From Exiguobacterium oxidotolerans JCM 12280 (GTDB taxonomy: Bacteria > Bacillota > Bacilli > Exiguobacteriales > Exiguobacteriaceae): 64,000 bases of DNA. The stretch is from contig NZ_JNIS01000001.1 in the NCBI RefSeq assembly GCF_000702625.1, positions 2,546,001 to 2,610,000 on the forward strand. Reading direction: 5' to 3'. The notes below the pieces were generated by a model, which ran no database searches, was not told the DNA's origin, and was given only the letters and a program-made list of their open reading frames with translations. Both the position numbers and the translations under genes were made by a program. Of the stretch, positions 16,077 to 24,100 are shown piece after piece (positions within the stretch are counted from its first letter, which is position 1; each line of letters starts with the position of its first letter).

Positions 16077-16345
16077 TTCAAACCTTATTGATTCTGATGG
16101 GAATTGGTGCCATGATGCTACTAGGTTGTATGCGGATGGATGAGACCATCAAACAGTATAAGCTAGAGCAAGAGGCGCTTCAACTCGAATCCCTTGTCAG
16201 AGCGGCATCAAATGACTGTCGCCAAGATGAGACAATCCGTTATCCGATTGGACGAGTTACTTGTATCCGAACGGATAAAGGCTTTAAAATGGAAGCAATC
16301 TTAGAGAATGGACAAAGAATCGAGGCGGTCGTTTCGGATGGATAA
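15902..16345 (+). CDS. comGG: Competence protein ComGG-like
   Basis: The recognisable part starts at 'ETGFILIQTLLILMGIGAMM', a hydrophobic pseudopilin-type helix, and runs to the stop. Size and operon position fit ComGG. The start is uncertain. No ATG, GTG or TTG lies within 50 codons before the hydrophobic segment, and the only conventional start is the GTG at 15902, which has a reasonable GAGGAG site. Translation from there would give an Arg-rich 50-residue extension that is a frame shadow of comGF. A rare start codon or coupling from comGF is possible. Confidence 0.6.
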   Translation: MAARSCTKSNTAQKRVWRRTDVCPRRDALSNQRRRSPNRNRTQSAVSNLRLQETGFILIQTLLILMGIGAMMLLGCMRMDETIKQYKLEQEALQLESLVRAASNDCRQDETIRYPIGRVTCIRTDKGFKMEAILENGQRIEAVVSDG

Positions 16346-16823
16346 GGTTTATGTAATCGGCTTTATGGGAACTGGTAAAACAGCGATTGGTCGAAAGTTA
16401 AGCGAACGATATGACGTAGATGAACTAGATGAACGTTTTGTTCAAGAGTATGGTCAATCGATTGCTGATTTTTTTGCAGCACATGGTGAGGCAGGATTTC
16501 GAGCACGCGAAAGCGAATTGTTACGAAACAGTCAATCTCAAGTTGTCATCACGGGTGGTGGAATCATTGAACGACCCGAAAATCGTACATGGATGAAGGA
16601 AACGGGTACGGTCATCTGGATTGATACACCATTCGATTCGATTTGGAGACGAATTGAGTCAGACCGAAATCGTCCCTTAGTAGGGAAGTACGAGACTGTC
16701 AAGTCTTTGTATATGCGCAGACGTTCTGTCTATGCAGACAGTGCGAATCTTCGTTTAGAGGGAATGAAATCGATTCGGGAGCTAACGGCAGAAATAGAAT
16801 CGGTATTGGAGGAAAAGTCATGA
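16338..16823 (+). CDS. aroK: Shikimate kinase
   Basis: The 161-residue enzyme phosphorylates shikimate at the fifth step of chorismate synthesis. 'GFMGTGKTAIGRKL' near residue 7 is the Walker A loop, 'DELDERF' holds the shikimate-binding Asp, 'GGGII' is the central substrate loop and 'RNRPL' the lid Arg. The ATG at 16338 overlaps the comGG stop and is preferred to an ATG ten codons upstream inside comGG. aroK follows comG in B. subtilis as well. It overlaps the next gene by four bases. Confidence 0.9.
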   Translation: MDKVYVIGFMGTGKTAIGRKLSERYDVDELDERFVQEYGQSIADFFAAHGEAGFRARESELLRNSQSQVVITGGGIIERPENRTWMKETGTVIWIDTPFDSIWRRIESDRNRPLVGKYETVKSLYMRRRSVYADSANLRLEGMKSIRELTAEIESVLEEKS

Positions 16824-17134
16824 TCTGGATTAATCTTGGAATCATCGTAGTAGCGATCCTCGGCTTAGTTGCTTATGGATTTGTGCTTTATAAAAAGAAG
16901 ATTTCACAAGACTTACGGCTTGTAAAACAGTTGTTGGAGCGATTTACGATCCGCCAGCAAACGTTGCAGGCAGGCATCGATCATACGACGAATCGGATTG
17001 ATCAAATTAAAGGAAATGTCGATCATCTTGTGAGTGAAGGGAAGCGTGTTGAGCAAGGGGCGCGTCAACTAATAGTTGAAGGGCAACGACTTTCAACAGA
17101 AGTTCAACATACAGCGGGACTCAAGCAATTTTGA
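16820..17134 (+). CDS. Small membrane-anchored coiled-coil protein (DUF948-like)
   Basis: The 104-residue protein has one N-terminal membrane helix ('INLGIIVVAILGLVAYGFVLY', residues 4-24) and a long heptad-patterned helix ('LVKQLLERFTIRQQTLQAGI' onward). This is the plan of DUF948-type general-stress or envelope proteins. The ATG overlaps the aroK stop by four bases, so it is translated with aroK. The specific role is unknown. Confidence 0.55.
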   Translation: MIWINLGIIVVAILGLVAYGFVLYKKKISQDLRLVKQLLERFTIRQQTLQAGIDHTTNRIDQIKGNVDHLVSEGKRVEQGARQLIVEGQRLSTEVQHTAGLKQF

Positions 17135-17166
17135 AATGGCTTTCATTGAGCGAATGTGAAACAATA

Positions 17167-17206
17167 GGAGAGAAGGGACTTGGTCCTTTCTCTCTTTAGT
17201 TTTGTT
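17167..17206 (+). terminator. Terminator of the comG-aroK transcription unit
   Basis: A stem of about 13 base pairs, AGAGAAGGGAC/GTCCTTTCTCT extended by neighbouring pairs, has a three-base loop. It is followed by CTTTAGTTTTG. Confidence 0.8.
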
Positions 17207-17263
17207 CAATTTCCGAATAAACCTAGAAAAATAGGTTTGAAGTTGATAGAATGTAAATGAAAG

Positions 17264-17292
17264 TTGAACATTAAAGAGAAAAGGAATATAAA
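17264..17292 (+). promoter_or_regulatory. Promoter of the gcvT-gcvPA-gcvPB operon
   Basis: TTGAAC at 17264-17269 and TATAAA at 17287-17292 are separated by 17 bases. Transcription would start near 17299, leaving a leader of about 18 nt. That excludes an upstream ATG at 17293 as the start of gcvT and leaves no space for a leader riboswitch. Confidence 0.65.
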
Positions 17293-17316
17293 ATGTTCGT
17301 AAATAGGGGGATATGT

Positions 17317-18399
17317 ATGAGTCAGACGACATTGAAGAGAACGCCATTGTTTGAAACGATCGCACCGATGGGGAAAATGGTCGATTTTGCAGGGTTTGAA
17401 ATGCCGGTTCTGTTTTCATCAATCAAGGAAGAGCACATTGCAGTACGTGAACAAGTCGGGATGTTCGATGTATCTCATATGGGAGAATTGTTAGTGACAG
17501 GTCCTGAAGCATTAGCGTTTCTTCAAAAGACACTGTCGAATGATATCTCTAAGATCGCGATTGGGCAGGCTCAATACAATGTTTTATGTCAAGAGGATGG
17601 TGGGACAGTCGATGACTTGCTCGTGTATCGACTGGAAGAAGAAAAATATTTACTAGTCGTCAACGCCTCGAATATCGAGAAAGATGAAGCACATCTTCGT
17701 TCGTATCTAGAAGGAAACGTGTTACTCGAAAACCAATCGGATGCGTATGGGCAGATTGCCGTCCAAGGTCCTAAAGCAGAGGAACTCCTGTCGACAATGA
17801 CGGAGCTTGCATTAAATGAAATTAAATTTTTCCGGTTCGTTTACGGGAAAGTGGCAGGCGTCGACATGTTAGTTTCGCGCAGTGGTTATACGGGAGAAGA
17901 CGGATTCGAGTTATATATGGCGGCAGCAGATGCAGAACATGTCTTTAAGACACTACTTGAAGCAGGTGTCGTTCCATGTGGTCTTGGCGCACGTGATACT
18001 TTACGTTTTGAAGCGTGTTTACCACTCTATGGTCATGAGTTATCGGCGACGATTTCACCAATCGAAGCAGGGATGGGGTTTGCCGTCAAACCGCAAGCGA
18101 AAGAATTCGTCGGGTCAGATGTTCTCGCAAAACAAAAAGAACAAGGCGCACCACGCCGTTTGATTGGACTTGAACTCGTCGATAAAGGGATTGTCCGTCA
18201 AGATGCCCCGGTTTTACTGAATGGAGAGACTGTTGGTTTTGTGACGACAGGGACGTTACCACCGACAATCGGTAAAGCCATTGCCTTAGCGCTCGTGCCA
18301 GCAGAATACGCGACAGAGGACCAGTTCGAAGTGGAAGTACGTGGAAAGAAACTAGCCGCAAAACGTGTGAACACACCGTTTTATCGTCGAGCCAACTAA
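17317..18399 (+). CDS. gcvT: Aminomethyltransferase (glycine cleavage T protein)
   Basis: The 360-residue T protein takes the aminomethyl group from lipoyl-H protein to tetrahydrofolate, releasing ammonia. 'GMFDVSHMGE' (about residues 49-58) and 'SRSGYTGEDGFELY' (about 187-200) are family signatures, and 'CGLGARDTLRFEACLPLYGHEL' is the conserved folate-domain segment. The ATG at 17317, behind AGGGGG, is chosen because the promoter -10 box ends at 17292. It heads a three-gene operon with the two halves of the P protein. Confidence 0.95.
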   Translation: MSQTTLKRTPLFETIAPMGKMVDFAGFEMPVLFSSIKEEHIAVREQVGMFDVSHMGELLVTGPEALAFLQKTLSNDISKIAIGQAQYNVLCQEDGGTVDDLLVYRLEEEKYLLVVNASNIEKDEAHLRSYLEGNVLLENQSDAYGQIAVQGPKAEELLSTMTELALNEIKFFRFVYGKVAGVDMLVSRSGYTGEDGFELYMAAADAEHVFKTLLEAGVVPCGLGARDTLRFEACLPLYGHELSATISPIEAGMGFAVKPQAKEFVGSDVLAKQKEQGAPRRLIGLELVDKGIVRQDAPVLLNGETVGFVTTGTLPPTIGKAIALALVPAEYATEDQFEVEVRGKKLAAKRVNTPFYRRAN

Positions 18400-18412
18400 G
18401 GGGGACTTATAG

Positions 18413-19759
18413 ATGGATTTTCGTTATTTACCGATGACGCAAGAAGATGAAAAAGAGATGTTACAGACGATTGGTGCAAATTCGATTGAAGATTTACTAG
18501 CAGACATTCCAGCCGCTGTCCGCGACCAGGGGACGTTAGAAGAAGTCGGGATTCCGCTACCGGAAACAGATTTGATTCGAACATTTTCGAAGCTTGCTGA
18601 CCAAAATATGAATACGAAGCAATATCCATCGTTCCTCGGTGCAGGCATTTACGATCACTATGCACCGGCTGTCGTCAATCATATGTTGTTGCGTTCAGAA
18701 TTCTATACGGCGTATACACCCTATCAACCTGAAATCTCACAAGGGGAACTGCAAGCGATTTTCGAGTTTCAGACGATGATTTGTGAATTGACAGGAATGG
18801 ACGTCGCAAACTCATCGATGTACGACGGCATTACAGCACTAGCAGAAGCGGCCATGCTTGCCTGTGCCCATAAAAAGAAAAAGACGATTGTCTTGTCGGA
18901 TGGGGTTCATCCGGAAGCACATGATGTCGTTCGGACGTATGCGAAAGGACCGGGGCTCGAGGTCGAGACGCTCGCATTGCGAGACGGGGAGACGGCAATC
19001 GAACAATTAGATGGACTTGATGACATCGCATGTGTCATCGTCCAATACCCGAACTTTTATGGACGCGTCGAAGATTTACAAGCGTTAGCGGATGCAACAC
19101 ATGCAAAAGGCGGTTTATTTATCGTCTCAGCCAATCCGCTTGCCCTCGGACTGCTTGAAGCACCTGGGAAACTCGGTGCGGATATTACGATTGGCGATTG
19201 CCAACCGTTCGGGATTCCCCAAAGTTTTGGTGGACCGACATGTGGCTACTTCACGACGACAAAAGCCTTAATGCGTAAAATTCCAGGGCGTCTTGTCGGT
19301 CAGACGGTGGATGAGGATGGCAAACGCGGTTTCGTCTTGACGCTCCAAGCCCGGGAACAGCATATCCGTCGTGATAAAGCGACATCAAATATTTGTTCGA
19401 ACCAAGCGTTGAATGCATTGGCGGCATCGATTGCGATGAGCGCGTTCGGAAAACAAGGGATTCGTGATTTAGCGGTCCGCAACTTACAAACGGCACATGC
19501 CTTGAAAAAATCATTGAAAGCAGCCGGCTTCCGCATCGTCGATGATGGACCGAGCTTTAATGAATTCGTCGTCGAATTACCGATCGATGCGGAAGAGGCA
19601 AGTCGTCAATTGCTTAAAGCAGGAATCATCGGTGGATTGCCGCTCGGCACATACGACGCAAAACGAAGTCGTGAAATGCTTGTCTGTGCAACAGAATTAC
19701 GGACGAAAGAAGAGCTCGATCAATTCGTGTCAGCGTTAGGGGGATTAACTCATGCATAA
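18413..19759 (+). CDS. gcvPA: Glycine dehydrogenase (decarboxylating) subunit 1
   Basis: The 448-residue protein is the N-terminal half of the split P protein typical of Firmicutes. It begins '[17 protein letters not shown]' and contains '[15 protein letters not shown]', '[20 protein letters not shown]' and '[18 protein letters not shown]', all conserved. The catalytic Lys is in the partner subunit. It starts 14 bases after gcvT, and its stop overlaps the start of gcvPB by eight bases, favouring equal amounts of the subunits. Confidence 0.96.
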   Translation: MDFRYLPMTQEDEKEMLQTIGANSIEDLLADIPAAVRDQGTLEEVGIPLPETDLIRTFSKLADQNMNTKQYPSFLGAGIYDHYAPAVVNHMLLRSEFYTAYTPYQPEISQGELQAIFEFQTMICELTGMDVANSSMYDGITALAEAAMLACAHKKKKTIVLSDGVHPEAHDVVRTYAKGPGLEVETLALRDGETAIEQLDGLDDIACVIVQYPNFYGRVEDLQALADATHAKGGLFIVSANPLALGLLEAPGKLGADITIGDCQPFGIPQSFGGPTCGYFTTTKALMRKIPGRLVGQTVDEDGKRGFVLTLQAREQHIRRDKATSNICSNQALNALAASIAMSAFGKQGIRDLAVRNLQTAHALKKSLKAAGFRIVDDGPSFNEFVVELPIDAEEASRQLLKAGIIGGLPLGTYDAKRSREMLVCATELRTKEELDQFVSALGGLTHA

Positions 19760-21230
19760 ATCAAGTGAACAAACATTGATTTTTGAAATCTCAAAACCCG
19801 GTCGTGTCGCATATGCGTTACCACTCGCGACGGTCGAAGAAGAAGCAATCGAAGACATGTTGCCAGCTTCTTTTGTACGAAAAGAAGATGTCGCGTTACC
19901 GGAAGTTTCGGAACTGGATCTTGTCCGTCACTACACGGCACTTTCGAACCGGAACCACGGTGTCGACTCCGGGTTTTATCCGCTCGGTTCATGTACGATG
20001 AAATACAATCCTAAAATCAATGAAGATATGGCACGACTTCCCGGGTTTGCCCACATTCATCCGCTTCAACCGGTTGAGAGCATTCAAGGAGCGCTCGGTT
20101 TGATGTATGACTTACAAGAAAAGTTAGCAGTCATCACGGGAATGGATGAAGTGACGCTCCAACCGGCAGCAGGGGCACACGGAGAGTGGACTGGATTGAT
20201 GTTGATCAAAGCCTATCATCATGCGCGCGGCGACTTCAAACGGACGAAAGTACTCGTTCCGGACTCAGCACACGGCACGAACCCGGCATCGGCGTCTGTC
20301 GCAGGATTTGATACCGTGACGGTCTTGTCAGATGAACGAGGTCTTGTCGACTTAGAAGACTTAAAGAGCAAAGTAGGGGACGATACAGCGGCTTTAATGC
20401 TGACGAACCCGAACACGCTCGGATTGTTTGAATCGGATATCGTCGAGATCGCAAAAGCAGTCCATGAAGCCGGTGGGAAATTGTATTACGATGGAGCAAA
20501 CTCAAACGCCATCATGGGAATTGCACGTCCCGGCGATATGGGCTTTGATGTCGTTCACTTGAACCTCCACAAAACGTTCACCGGTCCTCACGGTGGTGGT
20601 GGTCCGGGTTCAGGTCCGGTCGGTGTCAAACAAGACTTGATCCCTTATTTACCGAAACCGATCGTCGCAAAAACAGACGAAGGATTCATTTTGGATTATG
20701 ATCGCAAAGAGGCAATCGGACGTGTTAAACCGTTCTACGGAAATTTTGGCATTAATGTCCGCGCCTACAGCTACATTCGGACGATGGGTGGAGAAGGTCT
20801 CGCCCGTGTCTCGAAAGAAGCGGTCTTGAACGCAAACTATATGTTAGCGCGTCTCAAAGGCGCATATGACGCACCGTATGATGTCTACTGTAAACATGAG
20901 TTCGTCTTATCGGGGCGTCGCCAAAAAGCACTTGGCGTGCGGACGCTTGATATCGCAAAACGACTGCTTGATTTCGGTTATCATCCACCGACAATCTATT
21001 TCCCGTTGAATGTCGAAGAGTGTATCATGATCGAACCGACGGAAACGGAATCAAAAGAAACGCTTGATGCGTTCTGTGATGCGATGCTCCAAATCGCACG
21101 TGAAGTCGAAGAAACGCCAGACGTCGTCCTGAACGCACCGCATACGACGGTCGTCAAACGGATGGACGAGACATTGGCAGCGCGTAAACCAGTGTTGCGT
21201 TATGAGCCGAAACAAGAAGTCCATGCATAA
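19752..21230 (+). CDS. gcvPB: Glycine dehydrogenase (decarboxylating) subunit 2
   Basis: The 492-residue protein is the PLP-bearing half of the P protein. '[19 protein letters not shown]' at about residues 271-289 contains the PLP-binding Lys and the Gly-rich loop. '[15 protein letters not shown]' near the N-terminus is a family signature. With subunit 1 it decarboxylates glycine and loads the lipoyl-H protein, whose gene (gcvH) is not in this window. Confidence 0.96.
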   Translation: MHKSSEQTLIFEISKPGRVAYALPLATVEEEAIEDMLPASFVRKEDVALPEVSELDLVRHYTALSNRNHGVDSGFYPLGSCTMKYNPKINEDMARLPGFAHIHPLQPVESIQGALGLMYDLQEKLAVITGMDEVTLQPAAGAHGEWTGLMLIKAYHHARGDFKRTKVLVPDSAHGTNPASASVAGFDTVTVLSDERGLVDLEDLKSKVGDDTAALMLTNPNTLGLFESDIVEIAKAVHEAGGKLYYDGANSNAIMGIARPGDMGFDVVHLNLHKTFTGPHGGGGPGSGPVGVKQDLIPYLPKPIVAKTDEGFILDYDRKEAIGRVKPFYGNFGINVRAYSYIRTMGGEGLARVSKEAVLNANYMLARLKGAYDAPYDVYCKHEFVLSGRRQKALGVRTLDIAKRLLDFGYHPPTIYFPLNVEECIMIEPTETESKETLDAFCDAMLQIAREVEETPDVVLNAPHTTVVKRMDETLAARKPVLRYEPKQEVHA

Positions 21231-21247
21231 CGGTTACTGAAAACGAA

Positions 21248-21358
21248 CTGACGCGTAAGTCAGACTAAGATTGATTCGTATGATGGACGTTTCCAGTCGA
21301 CATTAATTAAATGACCGATGATTCCATTTTTACAGGATCATCGGTCATTTTTATGCCT
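21248..21358. repeat. Three-hairpin intergenic repeat, copy A
   Basis: This 111-base segment after gcvPB aligns over its full length with 58435-58538 after trpA. Shared parts include GTCAGAC, GGACGTTTCC and a terminal inverted repeat around CCGATGAT/ATCATCGG, followed by ATGCCT. It can form three successive stem-loops; the last (21311-21350) is a near-perfect 16-base-pair stem followed by TTTTT and can act as terminator of the gcv operon. Confidence 0.75.
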
Positions 21359-21413
21359 ATTTTGGTCGATCATGATCTCCTTAGTCAGAGCCTCTCGTCA
21401 ATAAGTCGCCAAG

Positions 21414-21456
21414 CGAAAAACCCTTCCTGAGCCTGAGGCGTAGGAAGGGTTTTTCG
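21414..21456. terminator. Bidirectional terminator between gcvPB and the rhodanese gene
   Basis: CGAAAAACCCTTCCT and AGGAAGGGTTTTTCG form a perfect 15-base-pair inverted repeat around a 13-base loop. It has a T tract on either strand, so it serves the two converging genes. Confidence 0.9.
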
Positions 21457-21469
21457 ACGGAATAGTGAA

Positions 21470-21850
21470 TTAGCTACGTTTGACTTTTCCGGTCCACTGT
21501 TTGAAACCGCCTTTAAGCTGGTACAAGTTCGTGTAGCCGGCTTTTTTCAAGACTTTAGCTGCTTGCGAAGAACGCATGCTGCCTTGGCAATACAGGTAGA
21601 TTGGCATATCTTTACGAAGCTCTTTCGAACGCATCTTCATTTGGCTAACCGGAATGTTACGCGCGCCAACGATATGACCGCCTTTAAATTCTTGTGTTTC
21701 CCGGACGTCGACGATTTGTGCCTTACGGTAGTTCGCGCGGAATTCCTCTTGCGAGAGTTTTGTGATGCCTTTGACTGGCATGAAACGCCAGACGACATAA
21801 GCAATCAATGCCACCCATAAGACGATTGTGATGATTGTGCCTGTTTCCAT
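21470..21850 (-). CDS. Membrane-anchored rhodanese-like protein (YqhL type)
   Basis: The 126-residue protein has one N-terminal membrane helix ('IITIVLWVALIAYVVWRFM', about residues 6-24) and a single rhodanese domain. The active-site loop is 'CQGSMRS', with the catalytic Cys near residue 89, and 'VDVRETQEFKGGHIVGARNIP' is the conserved entry motif. It probably handles persulfide sulfur at the inner face of the membrane. The ATG at 21850 puts the membrane helix at the N-terminus; the frame is open 52 codons further with no reason to use it. The B. subtilis homologue lies at the same place. Confidence 0.85.
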   Translation of the reverse strand: METGTIITIVLWVALIAYVVWRFMPVKGITKLSQEEFRANYRKAQIVDVRETQEFKGGHIVGARNIPVSQMKMRSKELRKDMPIYLYCQGSMRSSQAAKVLKKAGYTNLYQLKGGFKQWTGKVKRS

Positions 21851-21890
21851 ATTCAACTTCCAACCCCTTCGTTCGTATAACATCTCTATC

Positions 21891-21919
21891 ATTATAGTAA
21901 ACGAAATCGATTTCGGCAA
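21891..21919 (-). promoter_or_regulatory. Promoter of the rhodanese gene
   Basis: On the reverse strand TTGCCG (21919-21914) and TATAAT (21896-21891) are 17 bases apart. The transcript would start about 35 bases before the ATG at 21850. Confidence 0.6.
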
Positions 21920-21930
21920 TCGACTCGTCG

Positions 21931-21960
21931 TTGCGCAGGATAGAAAGGGTCTGATACACT
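21931..21960 (+). promoter_or_regulatory. Possible promoter of lipM-mntR
   Basis: TTGCGC (21931-21936) and TACACT (21955-21960) are 18 bases apart, directly before the lipM ribosome site. The match is moderate. Confidence 0.4.
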
Positions 21961-21988
21961 TATACGGAAACGTTTTGGGGGTGTTCGC

Positions 21989-22819
21989 TTGGTAAAGAAA
22001 TGGCAAGTATTGACGACCGAAGCACTAGAGCCGGCAATGAACATGGCAATTGATGAAGCATTGATTGCTTTTGTCGGGCGAGGAGAGATTGCGCCTACGC
22101 TTCGTTTTTACTCATGGGAACCACGCGGACTCAGTGTCGGTCATTTTCAGCGTGCAACACGTGATATCGATCGAAAGCGAATTGAAGAACTTGGTATCCC
22201 GATCGTTCGACGGATGACTGGTGGTCGAGCGGTTTTACATGCGGATGAACTCACATATAGTGTCGTCATTCAAGAGGCGACAGAAGGACTACCACGAACT
22301 GTAATCGAAAGTTATCGCCTGTTGACGGAAGGAATCCGAAAAGGCTATCATCACCTCGGTATTCCCGTTGAATTTTCAGTGCCGATGACGGAAGAAGAAA
22401 AAGAAGAGTTACGAAAGCCGAAATCGGCCGTTTGTTTTGATGCAGCCTCTTACTATGAATTGGCAGTCGGAAAACGGAAAGTCGCGGGGAGTGCTCAAGT
22501 TCGTCATCAAGGCGTTGTGCTTCAGCATGGATCAGTGCCTTTATCGGTTGATGAAGGTGAATTGTTTGATTGCTTCCTTTATGAAGATGAAACGATGCGT
22601 CAACGGATGAAGTCACGCTTTGCAGGAAAAGCGGTTGCCTTGAATGAACTCGCGGGCCGGAAAGTGTCATTCGAGGAAGTTCGTGATGCGTTTACACGCG
22701 GTTTTGAGGATGCGCTTCAATTGGAATTCGTTCCGCTTGAATTCAATGAGCGGCAATGGCAGGAAATTGAACAGTTAGCCGAGAAGTATCGTAGTGATGA
22801 ATGGAACTGGAAACGTTAA
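21989..22819 (+). CDS. lipM: Octanoyl-[acyl carrier protein]:protein octanoyltransferase LipM
   Basis: The 276-residue enzyme moves octanoate from ACP to the GcvH protein, the first step of lipoate assembly in Firmicutes. 'RRMTGGRAVLHADELTYS' is the conserved substrate loop. 'SAVCFDAASYYEL' holds the acyl-accepting Cys (Cys149; Cys150 in the B. subtilis enzyme), and 'KVAGSAQVRHQGVVLQHGS' follows. It starts with TTG behind GGGGGTG. Its position beside the gcv operon matches its role in making lipoyl-GcvH, and the product also feeds the bkd complex encoded further right. Confidence 0.93.
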   Translation: MVKKWQVLTTEALEPAMNMAIDEALIAFVGRGEIAPTLRFYSWEPRGLSVGHFQRATRDIDRKRIEELGIPIVRRMTGGRAVLHADELTYSVVIQEATEGLPRTVIESYRLLTEGIRKGYHHLGIPVEFSVPMTEEEKEELRKPKSAVCFDAASYYELAVGKRKVAGSAQVRHQGVVLQHGSVPLSVDEGELFDCFLYEDETMRQRMKSRFAGKAVALNELAGRKVSFEEVRDAFTRGFEDALQLEFVPLEFNERQWQEIEQLAEKYRSDEWNWKR

Positions 22820-22843
22820 AGTGAAAGATTGGAAGGTGATGTC

Positions 22844-23266
22844 GTGCCGACTCCGAGTATGGAAGATTATTTAGAGCAAATTTATATCTTGATCGAAGAA
22901 AAAGGGTATGCCCGCGTATCGGATATCGCAGAACTGTTAGGAGTACACCCTTCTTCTGTAACGAAGATGGTGCAAAAGTTAGACCGTGAAGAGTACCTCG
23001 TCTACGAAAAGTATCGTGGCCTCATGTTGACTGCAAAAGGTAGAAAGATTGGGAAACGACTTGTCGAACGGCACGCGCTGTTAGAAGATTTCTTGCGCCT
23101 TGTCGGTGTAGAAGAGTCACTAATCTATAAAGATGTCGAAGGAATTGAACATCACTTGAGTATCGAAGCACTTGATAAAATCAATGGGATGATTCAATTT
23201 TTCGCTGAACGCCCGGCTTTACAAGAAGAACTTCATAATTATCAACAAGCACACCCAGAAGACTGA
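22844..23266 (+). CDS. mntR: Manganese-responsive transcription regulator MntR
   Basis: The 140-residue DtxR-family protein represses manganese uptake genes when Mn(II) is bound. '[35 protein letters not shown]' is the winged helix, almost the same as in B. subtilis. Metal ligands are visible in '[10 protein letters not shown]' (Asp and Glu) and '[11 protein letters not shown] ... EGIEHHLS'. The GTG at 22844, behind GGAAGGTGAT, gives an N-terminus equal to known MntR; a TTG five codons upstream is less likely. It lies 24 bases after lipM. Confidence 0.94.
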   Translation: MPTPSMEDYLEQIYILIEEKGYARVSDIAELLGVHPSSVTKMVQKLDREEYLVYEKYRGLMLTAKGRKIGKRLVERHALLEDFLRLVGVEESLIYKDVEGIEHHLSIEALDKINGMIQFFAERPALQEELHNYQQAHPED

Positions 23267-23282
23267 GTGGGCTTGTTTTTTT
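23246..23282 (+). terminator. Terminator of lipM-mntR
   Basis: CAAGC-CACCCAG pairs imperfectly with CTGAGTGGGCTTG around AAGA and is followed by eight T residues. The mntR stop codon lies in the hairpin. Confidence 0.7.
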
Positions 23283-23390
23283 ACGTTAAATGGCTTATAA
23301 ACGAACGTTTCGTTAAAGAACGATAAAAAAGTACGTGAATTAACCGGATTATGCTATACTGACGATGAAAATGACCGAAGGGGGTGACGG

Positions 23391-23939
23391 GTGGAAATTC
23401 ACCCGGATACTATGGAAATCGTCATCAAAGAAAAATTGGTTTCAGAAACTGATTTAGCTAAAAAAGTGAGTGAACTCGCAATCGAGATTGAACGGGATGC
23501 GGCCGGGCGTCAAATTGTCCTTGTCGTCGTGTTGAAAGGGTCGATGGTTTTTGCCGCGGACTTGATGCGGCAAATTAAAGGAAGTGTTCAAATCGATACC
23601 GTTGCCTGTTCATCGTATGGTGCGAAGACGGTCTCTTCTGGACGCGTTCAATTGAAAAAAGATTTAGACCTGGATGTCGAAGGGAAGTATGTTGTCGTTG
23701 TCGAGGACATTATTGATACGGGACATACGTTGAGTTTTTTGTGTGAACATATGAAGTTGCATAAACCGGGTGTCTTAAAGATTTGTACGTTACTTGATAA
23801 ACCTGCGCGTCGTGAAGTCGAGTTGACGGCAGATTATGTTGGATTTGAGATTCCAGATTACTTCGTCGTCGGCTATGGCATCGATTGTGCAGAAGAGTAT
23901 CGCAATTTGCCGTACATTGGTTGGGTCGAGACAGATTGA
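23391..23939 (+). CDS. hpt: Hypoxanthine phosphoribosyltransferase-like protein
   Basis: The 182-residue protein has the PRPP-binding loop 'VVVVEDIIDTGHTL' at residues 101-114. It also has 'LKGSMVFAADLMR' (PPi loop) and the C-terminal 'EYRNLPYIG' of bacterial hypoxanthine-guanine salvage enzymes. It starts with GTG behind GGGGGTGAC. It stands alone rather than in the usual tilS-hpt-ftsH cluster, so it may be a second copy. The last codons overlap the right end of the adjacent insertion element: the final Asp and the stop are completed by element bases. Virtual excision gives Glu plus TAA, so length is unchanged. Confidence 0.85.
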   Translation: MEIHPDTMEIVIKEKLVSETDLAKKVSELAIEIERDAAGRQIVLVVVLKGSMVFAADLMRQIKGSVQIDTVACSSYGAKTVSSGRVQLKKDLDLDVEGKYVVVVEDIIDTGHTLSFLCEHMKLHKPGVLKICTLLDKPARREVELTADYVGFEIPDYFVVGYGIDCAEEYRNLPYIGWVETD

Positions 23940-24100
23940 ACTACCTCCACCTACGCTTCGCTTAGAGGTGGAGGATTCCTGAGTGATCCGACCTAACGGT
24001 CGAAACCTGATCAGGCTAACCCCGTCGTCCCGACGGTTGAAGAAGCTAAGAGGCGTTCAGCTTCTTGTTTAAGATTCAATCCTGCGTTCACATCCCGGTC
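23936..24100 (-). ncRNA. Candidate TnpB guide RNA (reRNA/omega RNA) scaffold
   Basis: In this family the guide RNA comes from the 3' end of tnpB and the right end of the element. Here the strand reads a nested structure: TGATC/GATCA enclosing CGACC/GGTCG with a GTTA loop. The right-end hairpin CCTCCACCT/AGGTGGAGG and TTCAA follow. The guide would be the bases just past 23936, which are the last codons of hpt. The upstream limit inside tnpB is a guess. Confidence 0.5.

Noticed and set aside
17135-17316. Glycine riboswitch expected before gcvT
   Set aside because: The space between the previous terminator and the promoter shows none of the paired glycine-aptamer pattern. The small AACCTA/TAGGTT hairpin at 17220-17239 lies upstream of the promoter.
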